A DNA stretch of 18,909 bases from JBCCFX01 sp039029515. GTDB lineage: Bacteria; Planctomycetota; Phycisphaerae; Phycisphaerales; SM1A02. The stretch lies in the NCBI GenBank assembly GCA_039029515.1, contig JBCCFX010000060.1, forward strand, positions 1 through 18,909, in the 5' to 3' direction. Each line of letters opens with the position of its first letter. The first letter of the stretch is position 1. The position numbers and the translations under genes were made by a program. Positions 13,306 through 18,909 of the stretch are shown here, one piece after another. The notes under the pieces were generated by a model, which saw nothing but the letters and a program-made list of their open reading frames with translations, was not told the DNA's origin and did no database searches.

Positions 13306-14593
13306 CCCCAGCCTTCGTCGCCCATGATTTCGACCGGTGGCGGAGGACCTGGAACCAGATCGCCCCGGTCAGGGAGATGGCAAGGCAGACGAGGAACACG
13401 AGACCGCCCATGCCGGGCTTCCAGTTCTCGAAGAATCGATAGAGCGGCACGCCGATGAACGGCGCGATGATGCCTCGCATGCCAGTGAGCGTCACGTGGA
13501 CGCCCATGTATTGCGAGGCAAGGTGCTTTGGGGCGAAATCGTGATGGCCGAGATTCCAGCCGAGCACGCCGCCACCGAACGCAACGCCCTTGATGATCGC
13601 GGACACGAACAGGAGTTCGGGGATCCGGAAGAGGGCGGCGATCGCGACGGTGGCAATCATCGTCACGAAGACCCAGCAGTGAATCGAGCGGTATTGCAGG
13701 ATGTGCACGCGGTCGAAGTACTGGGACCAGAATGGAATGGTGATCGGCATCAGCGCGACGGGAATCGCTGCGGTCACGAGCATGGCCGGGAAGTGGGTGA
13801 ACTGAAAGCGTTCGGTCACGACGAGCACGAGCGGCGCGAGCACCATGAGGTTGCCGAAGCCGAATACGAACATCGCGAGCATGTAATTCCGGAAACGACG
13901 ATCATCGCGCAGGACATTGATGAATGCGCGCGGATCGAAGATCGCGCGACCGTTGGTTTCTTCTGCATGCGCGCGTTCACGGTTGATCAGCGCACGATGA
14001 CCACGGACGCGAATCCGGTTGTACTGCATCGCGCCGAAGACGCCCACGACAGCCGCGATGGGATACACGAATCGAAACGCATCGTCCCAGCGCTCGAGCG
14101 CCAGCCCGAGCAACGTTGCAGTGGCGGCAACCACGATCGCCTGCATCGCGGAGAAATTGCCCGCAAGGCGTGCGCGCTCGTGCGGCGGATAATTCGCGCG
14201 CCAGACGGTGGACCGCAAGGTGATCACGCCTGACCAGAACATCCGAGCGGCGACCACGGCGAACACGATCAGCCACAATCCGAGCGTGTTGCGCGGCGCA
14301 ACCGCGACGAGCGCGACGAGCATCGCGGTGACGATCATCAGGCGTGTGGCGAACCGGACCTTGTTCCGCCCGTGACTGGCCGTTGCCCACATGAAGCTCA
14401 GGATGTTGGCGAATGCCGGGGCCGCGGCGAGCATCGCGACAGCGATGTCGAGCACAAGCGGCGGAACGGTGCCGGCGAAGCCGATCTTGACGAGCACGCC
14501 AACCGCGCCGCCTTCGAGGACACCAAGCATGACGGGGAGAAAGATCCAGGCGCGGAGTTCACGCGGATACTGCGCGCGGGTCAGCATCGACAT
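13301..14593 (-). CDS. MFS-type membrane transporter
   Basis: About 430 residues from ATG 14593. The upstream in-frame starts (14758 and 14662) are disfavoured. The first would translate the heptad array into FPSPSSLFPFPSSL, and the stretch 14594-14662 has mixed third-codon bases, unlike the GC-rich third positions of the body. No clear Shine-Dalgarno site supports any of them. I count about 10-12 hydrophobic helices, starting with WIFLPVMLGVLEGGAVGVLV. The loop WRANYPPHERARLAGN between helices resembles the W.anyP...Rgrl segment of planctomycete MFS proteins. A long central hydrophilic loop (YNRIRVRGHRALINRERAH...) divides two halves, as in the MFS. The substrate is unknown. The gene lies between a REP cluster and rpsA and appears monocistronic. 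Confidence 0.75.
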   Translation of the reverse strand: MSMLTRAQYPRELRAWIFLPVMLGVLEGGAVGVLVKIGFAGTVPPLVLDIAVAMLAAAPAFANILSFMWATASHGRNKVRFATRLMIVTAMLVALVAVAPRNTLGLWLIVFAVVAARMFWSGVITLRSTVWRANYPPHERARLAGNFSAMQAIVVAATATLLGLALERWDDAFRFVYPIAAVVGVFGAMQYNRIRVRGHRALINRERAHAEETNGRAIFDPRAFINVLRDDRRFRNYMLAMFVFGFGNLMVLAPLVLVVTERFQFTHFPAMLVTAAIPVALMPITIPFWSQYFDRVHILQYRSIHCWVFVTMIATVAIAALFRIPELLFVSAIIKGVAFGGGVLGWNLGHHDFAPKHLASQYMGVHVTLTGMRGIIAPFIGVPLYRFFENWKPGMGGLVFLVCLAISLTGAIWFQVLRHRSKSWATKAGE

Positions 14594-14690
14594 GCTCGTG
14601 GGATGAAATGTCCCAGCTGCCCGGCCGACAGATTGAATAGTCGCATTCCACGCCGTCACCATGAAGTTGTTGGCGCGATCGCGCGAAAAG

Positions 14691-14808
14691 GCAATGAGAG
14701 ATGAGGGAAAAGGGAAAAGGGAAGAGGGAGAAGGGAAAAGGGGGAAGCCATGAGCCATGAGCGATGAGTTATGAGTTATGAGGGATCAGGGAACGGGGAA
14801 GAGTTCTT
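14691..14808 (+). repeat. Longest 7-bp period array, ending at REP
   Basis: Sixteen full units stay in exact register from 14691 to 14802, and six more bases reach the GTAG at 14809. Units include GGGAAAA, GGGAAGA, GCCATGA, GCGATGA, GTTATGA and GGGATCA. Nearly all fit G-N-N-A-N-N-A, so the period is kept while the unit drifts. Confidence 0.9.
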
Positions 14809-14884
14809 GTAGGGCGGGGGCTGTGCCCCCGCCGTTGACCATGCAATGACGTTCGGGTGCCGGGTTCAGCGGAACCCGGCCTAC
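14809..14884. repeat. REP doublet (type A, linker, inverted type B)
   Basis: A type A hairpin with perfect arms (14809-14833), a 25-base linker, and an inverted type B hairpin (14859-14884) with near-perfect arms ending CTAC. Same order as at 7387-7460. Confidence 0.85.
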
Positions 14885-14898
14885 AAGTCACCAGTCGC
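14885..14898 (-). repeat. Two 7-bp units next to inverted REP
   Basis: AAGTCAC and CAGTCGC (GTGACTT and GCGACTG on the minus strand) lie directly 5' of the GTAG of the inverted type B hairpin. They are the same units as at 5693-5720 and 15768-15795. Confidence 0.7.
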
Positions 14899-14903
14899 TA
14901 GCC

Positions 14904-14976
14904 TGTAGGGCGGACATACCTGTCCGCCGTCGGGCCCACATCAGCGCGACGCCGGCGGATTGGTCAATCCGTCATA
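14904..14976. repeat. REP doublet, type C hairpin and diverged inverted partner
   Basis: GTAG followed by arms GGCGGACA and TGTCCGCC around TACC (14904-14928). After about 22 bases comes an inverted, different hairpin with CGGATT/AATCCG arms (about 14954-14972). The second half lacks a clean CTAC end. Confidence 0.65.
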
Positions 14977-14990
14977 CGAATCGCCAGTCA

Positions 14991-15698
14991 CTAGCGTGGT
15001 GCTGAGCTGCACCGATCCGTCGAATTCTCTTCAGATAGCCATTTCCACTTTCGGAAGAGGCCGAACGTCGTGAGACCGATCGCTATCGGATACCACCAGC
15101 CCAGATAGGCGTTGAACAAGATGCGAAAGAACCAGGCACTGTCGATGTACAGCCAGACGTTGTAGACCAAGGCAATCAGCAGCACAGCCGAGAGAACCGC
15201 TCCGCTCCTCTTCGTGCGTGTCGACGGATGCCAGACAAGGAAAGCGGCAAGCAACGCGGCGACGACATTGGTACCCGTGAAGATGCGTAGATCGCGAATC
15301 AAGGACGCGAGTACCGCGTCGTAGTACTCGCGCACTGAGTCTTTCCACCCAAAGATCGTCTCGGCATAGGGCACATCAGTCAGGGCATTTGTCGGTTGTG
15401 CATCGGGGCGGACCAATTGAGCCACGTAGTCCGTGGGGTTTTGCCGGAAGACTCTCGCTTCGTGACGTGCGGCATCAATGACAGCATTGGGGAGAAGTCG
15501 AGCCGCCAATTCGCCCTGAAGCAGGATCTCAGCGGCGGTAACGAGAGGCGTGGCATGTTGTTCGGTCTTCTCGCGTGCGAAATCGCGTGCTTGCGTATCG
15601 ATGTACTGGCGGGCGGCAAACGTCATCACGAATGAGATGAGAAAGACGACACCAACCAGAAGATTGATGCCGAGCAGACAGTTTTGCATGGATGTCAT
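14991..15698 (-). CDS. Four-TM integral membrane protein of unknown function
   Basis: The protein has 235 residues. The start at 15698 has GGGGGA eight bases upstream. Helix 1 (about residues 8-29, LLGINLLVGVVFLISFVMTF) is followed by a hydrophilic region of about 110 residues with amphipathic helices (ARDFAREKTEQH..., PYAETIFGWKDSVREYYDAVLAS). Three further helices follow (NVVAALLAAFLVW, VLSAVLLIALVYNVWLYI, WWYPIAIGLTTFGLF) and a short basic tail. The layout, with one TM, a soluble loop and then a hairpin of helices, resembles a sensor-like or membrane-anchored domain, but no family is recognised. The stop codon TAG continues directly into a GTGACTGGCGA heptad-type sequence. Confidence 0.75.
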   Translation of the reverse strand: MTSMQNCLLGINLLVGVVFLISFVMTFAARQYIDTQARDFAREKTEQHATPLVTAAEILLQGELAARLLPNAVIDAARHEARVFRQNPTDYVAQLVRPDAQPTNALTDVPYAETIFGWKDSVREYYDAVLASLIRDLRIFTGTNVVAALLAAFLVWHPSTRTKRSGAVLSAVLLIALVYNVWLYIDSAWFFRILFNAYLGWWYPIAIGLTTFGLFRKWKWLSEENSTDRCSSAPR

Positions 15699-15741
15699 GG
15701 TGTAGTTCCCCCGACGTGACGAACGCTCAGTCTACGCTCGT

Positions 15742-15767
15742 GCCGGGTTCAGCAGAACCCGGCCTAC
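15742..15767 (-). repeat. REP-like hairpin, type B, inverted
   Basis: A single inverted type B hairpin with perfect arms, closing in CTAC. It lies between the four-TM gene leader and the terminator at 15817-15851. No partner half is visible. Confidence 0.8.
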
Positions 15768-15816
15768 AAGTCACCAGTCACCAATCGCCAGTCGCTCCTC
15801 TTCCCTCTTCCCTTCC
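15768..15816 (-). repeat. 7-bp period array next to inverted REP
   Basis: Seven units in register: AAGTCAC, CAGTCAC, CAATCGC, CAGTCGC, then pyrimidine-rich TCCTCTT, CCCTCTT and CCCTTCC. It is the reverse complement of the pattern at 5651-5720. Confidence 0.85.
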
Positions 15817-15851
15817 TTAACAAACATCACCCCGAGCGAGTCGGGGTGATG
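15817..15851 (-). terminator. Intrinsic terminator of the lipoprotein gene
   Basis: On the minus strand an 11-bp perfect stem (CATCACCCCGA / TCGGGGTGATG) with a 5-base loop is followed by TTTGTTAAGG. It lies about 28 bases after the stop codon at 15880. Confidence 0.85.
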
Positions 15852-15879
15852 GGATCGATCGTTTGGTTGTCCGTCAGGA

Positions 15880-16179
15880 TCAGCGCGGGCGGCCAGTGCG
15901 ACCCGGGACCGGGAACGGCGACAGACGCGACGGGTGATCGGTGTGGAATGCACGACCGAGGTCGCCCCAGAACATGCGTTCGTTCTGATCTTCCATCAGC
16001 GACAGCGCGACTTCGATGTCTTCATTGCGCTCAGTTTCCGTCCTAAGCTCTGGTGAGAGATCCTTCTGGAGGTTGTCCCAGCTGACGTCGTACGGGTCGT
16101 ACGATTTTGACGAGCAGCCGGCGAGCAGAAGGCCGGAGACGATGGTCGCCGACGCGATGGTTGCCATACGGTAAGTCAT
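15880..16179 (-). CDS. Small lipoprotein
   Basis: The protein has 99 residues from ATG 16179. The longer in-frame reading (from 16254) would run through a promoter-like TTGACA and lacks a signal peptide at its front. The chosen start gives a lipoprotein signal (MTYRMATIASATIVSGLLLAGC) with lipobox LLAGC and Cys22 as the predicted lipidation site. The mature part is short and acidic (SSKSYDPYDVSWDNLQKDL..., NEDIEVALSLMEDQNERMF), then Pro/Arg-rich (SRLSPFPVPGRTGRPR). I do not recognise the family; it is probably a periplasmic membrane-anchored protein. It has its own promoter-like elements and a strong terminator, so it is likely monocistronic. Confidence 0.75.
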   Translation of the reverse strand: MTYRMATIASATIVSGLLLAGCSSKSYDPYDVSWDNLQKDLSPELRTETERNEDIEVALSLMEDQNERMFWGDLGRAFHTDHPSRLSPFPVPGRTGRPR

Positions 16180-16225
16180 GTACGTTCTCACAATCCGTGT
16201 CCTGAACGGGCGTTCCAGATCTATA

Positions 16226-16254
16226 GATGTAGCTGACCGACCTATCGGTGTCAA
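16226..16254 (-). promoter_or_regulatory. Sigma-70-like promoter of the lipoprotein gene
   Basis: On the minus strand there is a perfect -35 TTGACA (16249-16254), a 17-base spacer and a weak -10 TACATC (16226-16231), about 46 bases before the ATG at 16179. A TATAGAT immediately downstream could be an alternative -10 with a longer spacer. Confidence 0.45.
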
Positions 16255-16333
16255 TTCCCTTTCAATCTTCGTCGGTCACAGATCGATACGACCTGAATTA
16301 TCGGGCGTTGTCGGGCTCTGAAGGCGGATTGAC

Positions 16334-16347
16334 AACCTGGGCAGGTT
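16334..16347. promoter_or_regulatory. Inverted repeat AACCTG-GG-CAGGTT
   Basis: A 14-base palindrome with a 2-base centre overlaps the end of a plus-strand TTGACA (16329-16334). It lies about 80 bases upstream of the lipoprotein promoter. It could be an operator, but no downstream plus-strand gene supports the TTGACA. Confidence 0.3.
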
Positions 16348-16618
16348 CTCGTCGACGGCAGGCCGATCGGCGGCTACCTTTACCTCGGCGAGGGCGTGTG
16401 ATCCTGCCGGATTGCCTCTCGCAGCGGGCCTAATTTGCTCGTTCCTATGTGATCCCCAGGGATCGCTCATCCGCGACGATGGTCAAGCCTCCAACGAGGG
16501 GAAGGCCGGGATCGCCGGGGCGCGAACCCACGTTGTACTGGGGTTCGAGCAAACCGCCCCTGCGAGTGCGATCGCGTCACGCATCGTGTTCCGAATCCGG
16601 GACGGGCACCCGGTGGGA

Positions 16619-17164
16619 TCACACGCCCTTGACTCGCGCCAGCGCCGTCGGCAACGCCGACCGCATGGTCGATGCCATCGATTCCAATGCATCCGGCACC
16701 ACGCGCACACGACCCACAACCGTGATGAAGTTCGTGTCCGCTTCCCAGCGCGGCACCACGTGCGCATGCAGATGCGATGGCACACCCGCGCCCGCAGCAT
16801 GACCTTGATTGATGCCCACGTTCACGCCTTGCGGCGACAATGCGATTGTCACCAGCGCCGTCGCGAGATCGACGAGTGACCACATCGCCGCACGCTGGTC
16901 CGCATCGTAGTCCAGCAGTGTCGGACGCGCATCGCCCAGCGCGACGAGCAGATGCCCGTTCGCGTACGGATATCGGTTCAGCATGATCATGCCGACATCG
17001 TTGCGATGAATGACATGATGCGCTTCATCGTGTTCCGGCTGCGCCCAGTAGGTCGAAAGAAAACTCGCGCTTTCCGCTGGCGCATCATCGTTCAATGATG
17101 CCTGATGCAGCAGGTCTTCGAGATATGCCCGGCGCCACGGTGCCCAGAGATTGCGATTGTTCAT
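16619..17164 (-). CDS. HIT-family nucleotide hydrolase/transferase
   Basis: 181 residues from ATG 17164, which has GGAG eleven bases upstream. A TTG at 17188 is a less likely start. The N-terminus NLWAPWRRAYL matches the LWAPWR.eYi opening of the bacterial HIT subgroup related to Ap4A phosphorylase. The catalytic histidine triad HLHAHVVPRW lies at residues 131-140 (His131, 133, 135), preceded by NVGINQGHAAGAGVPS. HIT proteins act on nucleoside phosphate bonds through the middle histidine. Whether this one is a hydrolase or a phosphorylase cannot be told from sequence alone. The gene begins 40 bases after the gnd stop codon on the same strand with no terminator between, so an operon with gnd is likely. 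Confidence 0.93.
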   Translation of the reverse strand: MNNRNLWAPWRRAYLEDLLHQASLNDDAPAESASFLSTYWAQPEHDEAHHVIHRNDVGMIMLNRYPYANGHLLVALGDARPTLLDYDADQRAAMWSLVDLATALVTIALSPQGVNVGINQGHAAGAGVPSHLHAHVVPRWEADTNFITVVGRVRVVPDALESMASTMRSALPTALARVKGV

Positions 17165-17204
17165 AGCGCCATGCGCTCCGCGTTCCAATCAGCTTGACGA
17201 TGCA

Positions 17205-18728
17205 TCACGCCTGCTCCTGTGGGCGATCCGGATGCGGCCAGTCCAGGTGGAAATGCGTCCCGCGCGGGGCATCGGTTCGTTCGTAGGTGTGGGCGCCGAA
17301 GTAGTCACGCTGGGCCTGCAGCAGGTTCGCAGGCAGCGTCTCGGTGCGATAGCCGTCGTAGTAGGCGAGGGATGAGGCAAATGCCGGGCACGGCACGCCG
17401 CTCTGCGTCGCGAGTGCGACGACGCGACGCCACGCCGCCTGTTGGTCAGTGATCTGCTGTGTGAAAAACGGATCGAGCAGCAGGTTTGGCAGGGCCGCAT
17501 CGCGTGCGTACGCATCGGTGATCTTCTGAAGGAAGCGAGCGCGAATGATGCAGCCCCCACGGAAGATGCCGGCGATCGCGCCGAGATCGAGTTCCCAGTC
17601 GTATTCCTCTTCGGCTGCGCGCATCAAGGCGAAGCCTTGCGCGTACGCGCAGATCTTCGAGCAATACAGCGCCTGTCGGACATCGTCGATCAGCGTGCGT
17701 GGCGCGGCCGGGCGATCGGATGGCCCGACGAGAGCGCTCGACGCGCGCACGCGTTCATCCTTGCGTGAACTCAGGCTTCGCGCGAAGACGGCTTCGGCGA
17801 TGGATGGCACCGGCGAACCCTTGTCGAGGCCGTCAATCGCCGTCCACGCGCCAGTGCCTTTCTGGCCGGCGCGGTCAAGCACGATGTCGACGAAGGGTTT
17901 GCCGGTCTGTGGGTCGGACTGTTTGAGGATGTCCGCGGTGATCTCGATGAGAAAGCTGTCGAGGTCGCCAGCGTTCCAGTCGGTGAAGACGTTACCGATC
18001 GCCGCGGGCTCCATGCCCCCAAGTTCACGGAGCAGGTGATATGCCTCACAGATGAGTTGCATGTCGGCGTACTCGATGCCGTTGTGCACCATCTTCACGT
18101 AGTGTCCCGCACCGTTGGCCCCGATGTACGTCGTGCACGGTTCACCACCCGCGATGGGGTTGCCGGGCGTGGCGCCTTCGAGTGGTTTGCCTGAGGACGG
18201 ATCGACCTTGGCGGCGATGTCTTCCCAGAGTGGTTTGAGTCGCGTCCAGGCATCGCGATCACCGCCGGGCATGAGCGATGGACCGAAGCGTGCGCCGGTT
18301 TCGCCGCCGGAGACACCGGAGCCGAAGAAGACGAACTTGCCGCGGTAGTCGTTCTCGCGGCGGATCGTGTCGGTCCATTTGCTGTTGCCGCCATCGACGA
18401 CGATGTCGTCGGGTTCGAGGCCGGCGTCGAGCAAGGACTGGCAGACGATGTCAACGGCAGGCCCGGCTTTGACGAGCAGGATGATGATGCGTGGTGGTCG
18501 CAGGGACTGGATGAAGTCCTCGAGGGAGGCACATCCGACGAGTCCGCCGCCGCCATCGCCGAAGACATCGGGCGGGTTGTCGGCGATGAAGGCGTCAGTG
18601 ACGCTGCCAGTGCGATTGTAGACGGCCACGGTGCGTCCGTGGTCGGCCATGTTGAGGACGAGGTTCTGGCCCATCACGGCGAGTCCGATGAGGCCGACGT
18701 CAGCGGTGGCGACGGTGGTGGTGCTCAT
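17205..18728 (-). CDS. gnd: 6-phosphogluconate dehydrogenase, decarboxylating
   Basis: 507 residues. It oxidatively decarboxylates 6-phosphogluconate to ribulose 5-phosphate with NADP, in the oxidative pentose phosphate pathway (cytoplasm). Visible motifs are the Rossmann start VGLIGLAVMGQNLVLN (11-26), VDGGNSKWTDT (111-121), FGSGVSGGETGARFGPSLMP (135-154), and the active-site HYVKMVHNGIEYADMQ (209-224, with catalytic Lys212). KGTGAWT and the C-terminal LPANLLQAQRDYFGAHTYER also match the long-chain family. It is longer than the usual ~470 residues, partly because of an insert at about 176-193 (DPSSGKPLEGATPGNPIA) before the conserved GEPC.TYIG. The start at 18728 has no Shine-Dalgarno site but a TATCAT box exactly six bases upstream. 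Confidence 0.97.
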   Translation of the reverse strand: MSTTTVATADVGLIGLAVMGQNLVLNMADHGRTVAVYNRTGSVTDAFIADNPPDVFGDGGGGLVGCASLEDFIQSLRPPRIIILLVKAGPAVDIVCQSLLDAGLEPDDIVVDGGNSKWTDTIRRENDYRGKFVFFGSGVSGGETGARFGPSLMPGGDRDAWTRLKPLWEDIAAKVDPSSGKPLEGATPGNPIAGGEPCTTYIGANGAGHYVKMVHNGIEYADMQLICEAYHLLRELGGMEPAAIGNVFTDWNAGDLDSFLIEITADILKQSDPQTGKPFVDIVLDRAGQKGTGAWTAIDGLDKGSPVPSIAEAVFARSLSSRKDERVRASSALVGPSDRPAAPRTLIDDVRQALYCSKICAYAQGFALMRAAEEEYDWELDLGAIAGIFRGGCIIRARFLQKITDAYARDAALPNLLLDPFFTQQITDQQAAWRRVVALATQSGVPCPAFASSLAYYDGYRTETLPANLLQAQRDYFGAHTYERTDAPRGTHFHLDWPHPDRPQEQA

Positions 18729-18734
18729 GGGCGA

Positions 18735-18740
18735 ATGATA
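18735..18740 (-). promoter_or_regulatory. -10-like box, possible leaderless start of gnd
   Basis: On the minus strand TATCAT (five of six to TATAAT) is followed by exactly six bases and then the gnd ATG. A sigma-70 start would therefore fall on or next to the A of ATG. No good -35 is seen; the region upstream is the heptad array at 18757-18777. Confidence 0.4.
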
Positions 18741-18756
18741 TGGGAAGAGTGGCGGT

Positions 18757-18777
18757 CAGCTCTCAGCTGTCAGCTTT
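18757..18777 (+). repeat. 7-bp tandem array before REP remnant
   Basis: Three units, CAGCTCT, CAGCTGT and CAGCTTT, end three bases before the GTAG at 18780. Same unit family as the minus-strand reading of 5852-5886. Confidence 0.75.
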
Positions 18778-18779
18778 CC

Positions 18780-18790
18780 GTAGGGCGGGG
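18780..18790 (+). repeat. Truncated REP-like start
   Basis: GTAGGGCGGGG is the first 11 bases of a type A element. The hairpin is not completed and heptad-like sequence follows at once. Confidence 0.5.
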
Positions 18791-18799
18791 TGAAGAGGA

Positions 18800-18827
18800 A
18801 GCCATGAGCCATGAGCGATAAGGGATG
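18800..18827 (+). repeat. 7-bp tandem array (AGCCATG)
   Basis: Four units in register: AGCCATG twice, AGCGATA and AGGGATG. A decayed stretch then leads to the GTAG at 18839. Same unit as 13143-13156 and 14747-14760. Confidence 0.75.
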
Positions 18828-18838
18828 TGGAAGTCCGT

Positions 18839-18909
18839 GTAGGGCGGGGGCGGTGCCCCCCCCGGGGAACGTCATGGGTTGATCGGCGGCGGGGGGCCAC
18901 CCCCCCCCC
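18839..18909. repeat. REP doublet at contig end, apparently corrupted
   Basis: A type A start (GTAGGGCGGGGGCG) is followed by a G/C-homopolymer-rich second arm, a linker resembling that at 3512-3534 in inverted order, and a second half that dissolves into runs of G and C. The expected stem sequences are recognisable, but run lengths are wrong, suggesting low-quality sequence at a contig end. Confidence 0.6.

Larger units (their letters stand above)
14594..14990. other. Intergenic region: heptad array and two REP doublets
   Basis: Leader of the MFS gene (14594-14690, with no clear promoter beyond an AT-richer TATTCAAT), then the longest heptad array, a type A/type B REP doublet, two S-type heptads, and a type C-like doublet running almost to the stop codon at 14991. 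Confidence 0.7.
16180..16618. other. Intergenic region without a convincing gene
   Basis: It contains the lipoprotein promoter (16226-16254) and an AACCTG-GG-CAGGTT palindrome. None of the short ORFs on either strand has a ribosome site or a recognisable product. I looked for tRNA, SRP RNA, tmRNA and RNase P signatures and saw none. Unlike the other gaps, it has no REP and no heptad array. Confidence 0.5.

Noticed and set aside
13337..14233. A 298-residue plus-strand ORF
   Set aside because: Antisense to the MFS transporter; His/Glu/Arg-rich shadow of hydrophobic codons.
16180..16254. N-terminal extension of the lipoprotein to 16254
   Set aside because: It would place a TTGACA promoter-like element inside the gene and move the lipobox away from the N-terminus.
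16440..16600. A tRNA-like stretch with GGTTCGAG and GGGTTCGCG
   Set aside because: The T-loop-like words are not flanked by pairing stems, and no acceptor or anticodon arms can be drawn.

Overview
The window looks like a chromosomal contig from a GC-rich planctomycete, most likely a member of the Phycisphaerae. The main reason is three consecutive exported proteins that end in the same Cys-rich, dockerin-like double module (NIDDLLAVIN...FGxCP). A second exported family (NxxGxxAF repeats) and orphan secretin-N0-like proteins with glycine linkers fit the same group. This assignment rests on protein style, not on a marker phylogeny. Every gene I can support lies on the minus strand.

Layout from low to high coordinates (transcription runs right to left): an exported secretin-N0/STN-like protein with a poly-Gly linker (143-1147); an exported protein with an AMMECR1-like region (1299-3071); a possible 28-residue plus-strand ORF (3216-3302); three exported dockerin-like proteins, namely a VSNxGSSG/DSFFD repeat protein (3750-5432), an NxxGxxAF repeat protein (5886-7280) and a large parallel beta-helix protein (7478-10564); ribosomal protein S1 (11179-12978); an MFS-type permease (13301-14593); a four-TM protein (14991-15698); a small lipoprotein (15880-16179); a HIT-family protein (16619-17164); and 6-phosphogluconate dehydrogenase (17205-18728). 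The HIT gene sits 40 bases behind gnd and is probably cotranscribed with it. Most of the others look like single-gene units with their own leaders or terminators.

The most unusual feature is the intergenic DNA. It is filled by two linked repeat types. (1) REP-like hairpins start with GTAG and have three stem flavours; many form inverted doublets of about 70-76 bp, like the BIME/REPIN elements mobilised by RAYT transposases. No RAYT gene is in the window. (2) Degenerate arrays with a strict 7-base period have units such as GGGAAAA, GCCATGA, GTGACTG, GCTGTTG and CAGCTTT. They recur on the 5' side of the GTAG of most REPs, and several run into the stop codons of neighbouring genes. Three gene 3' ends show the order terminator, heptad array, REP. 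Both ends of the window fall inside such REP composites, and the last ~50 bases look corrupted, so the contig probably broke at these repeats.
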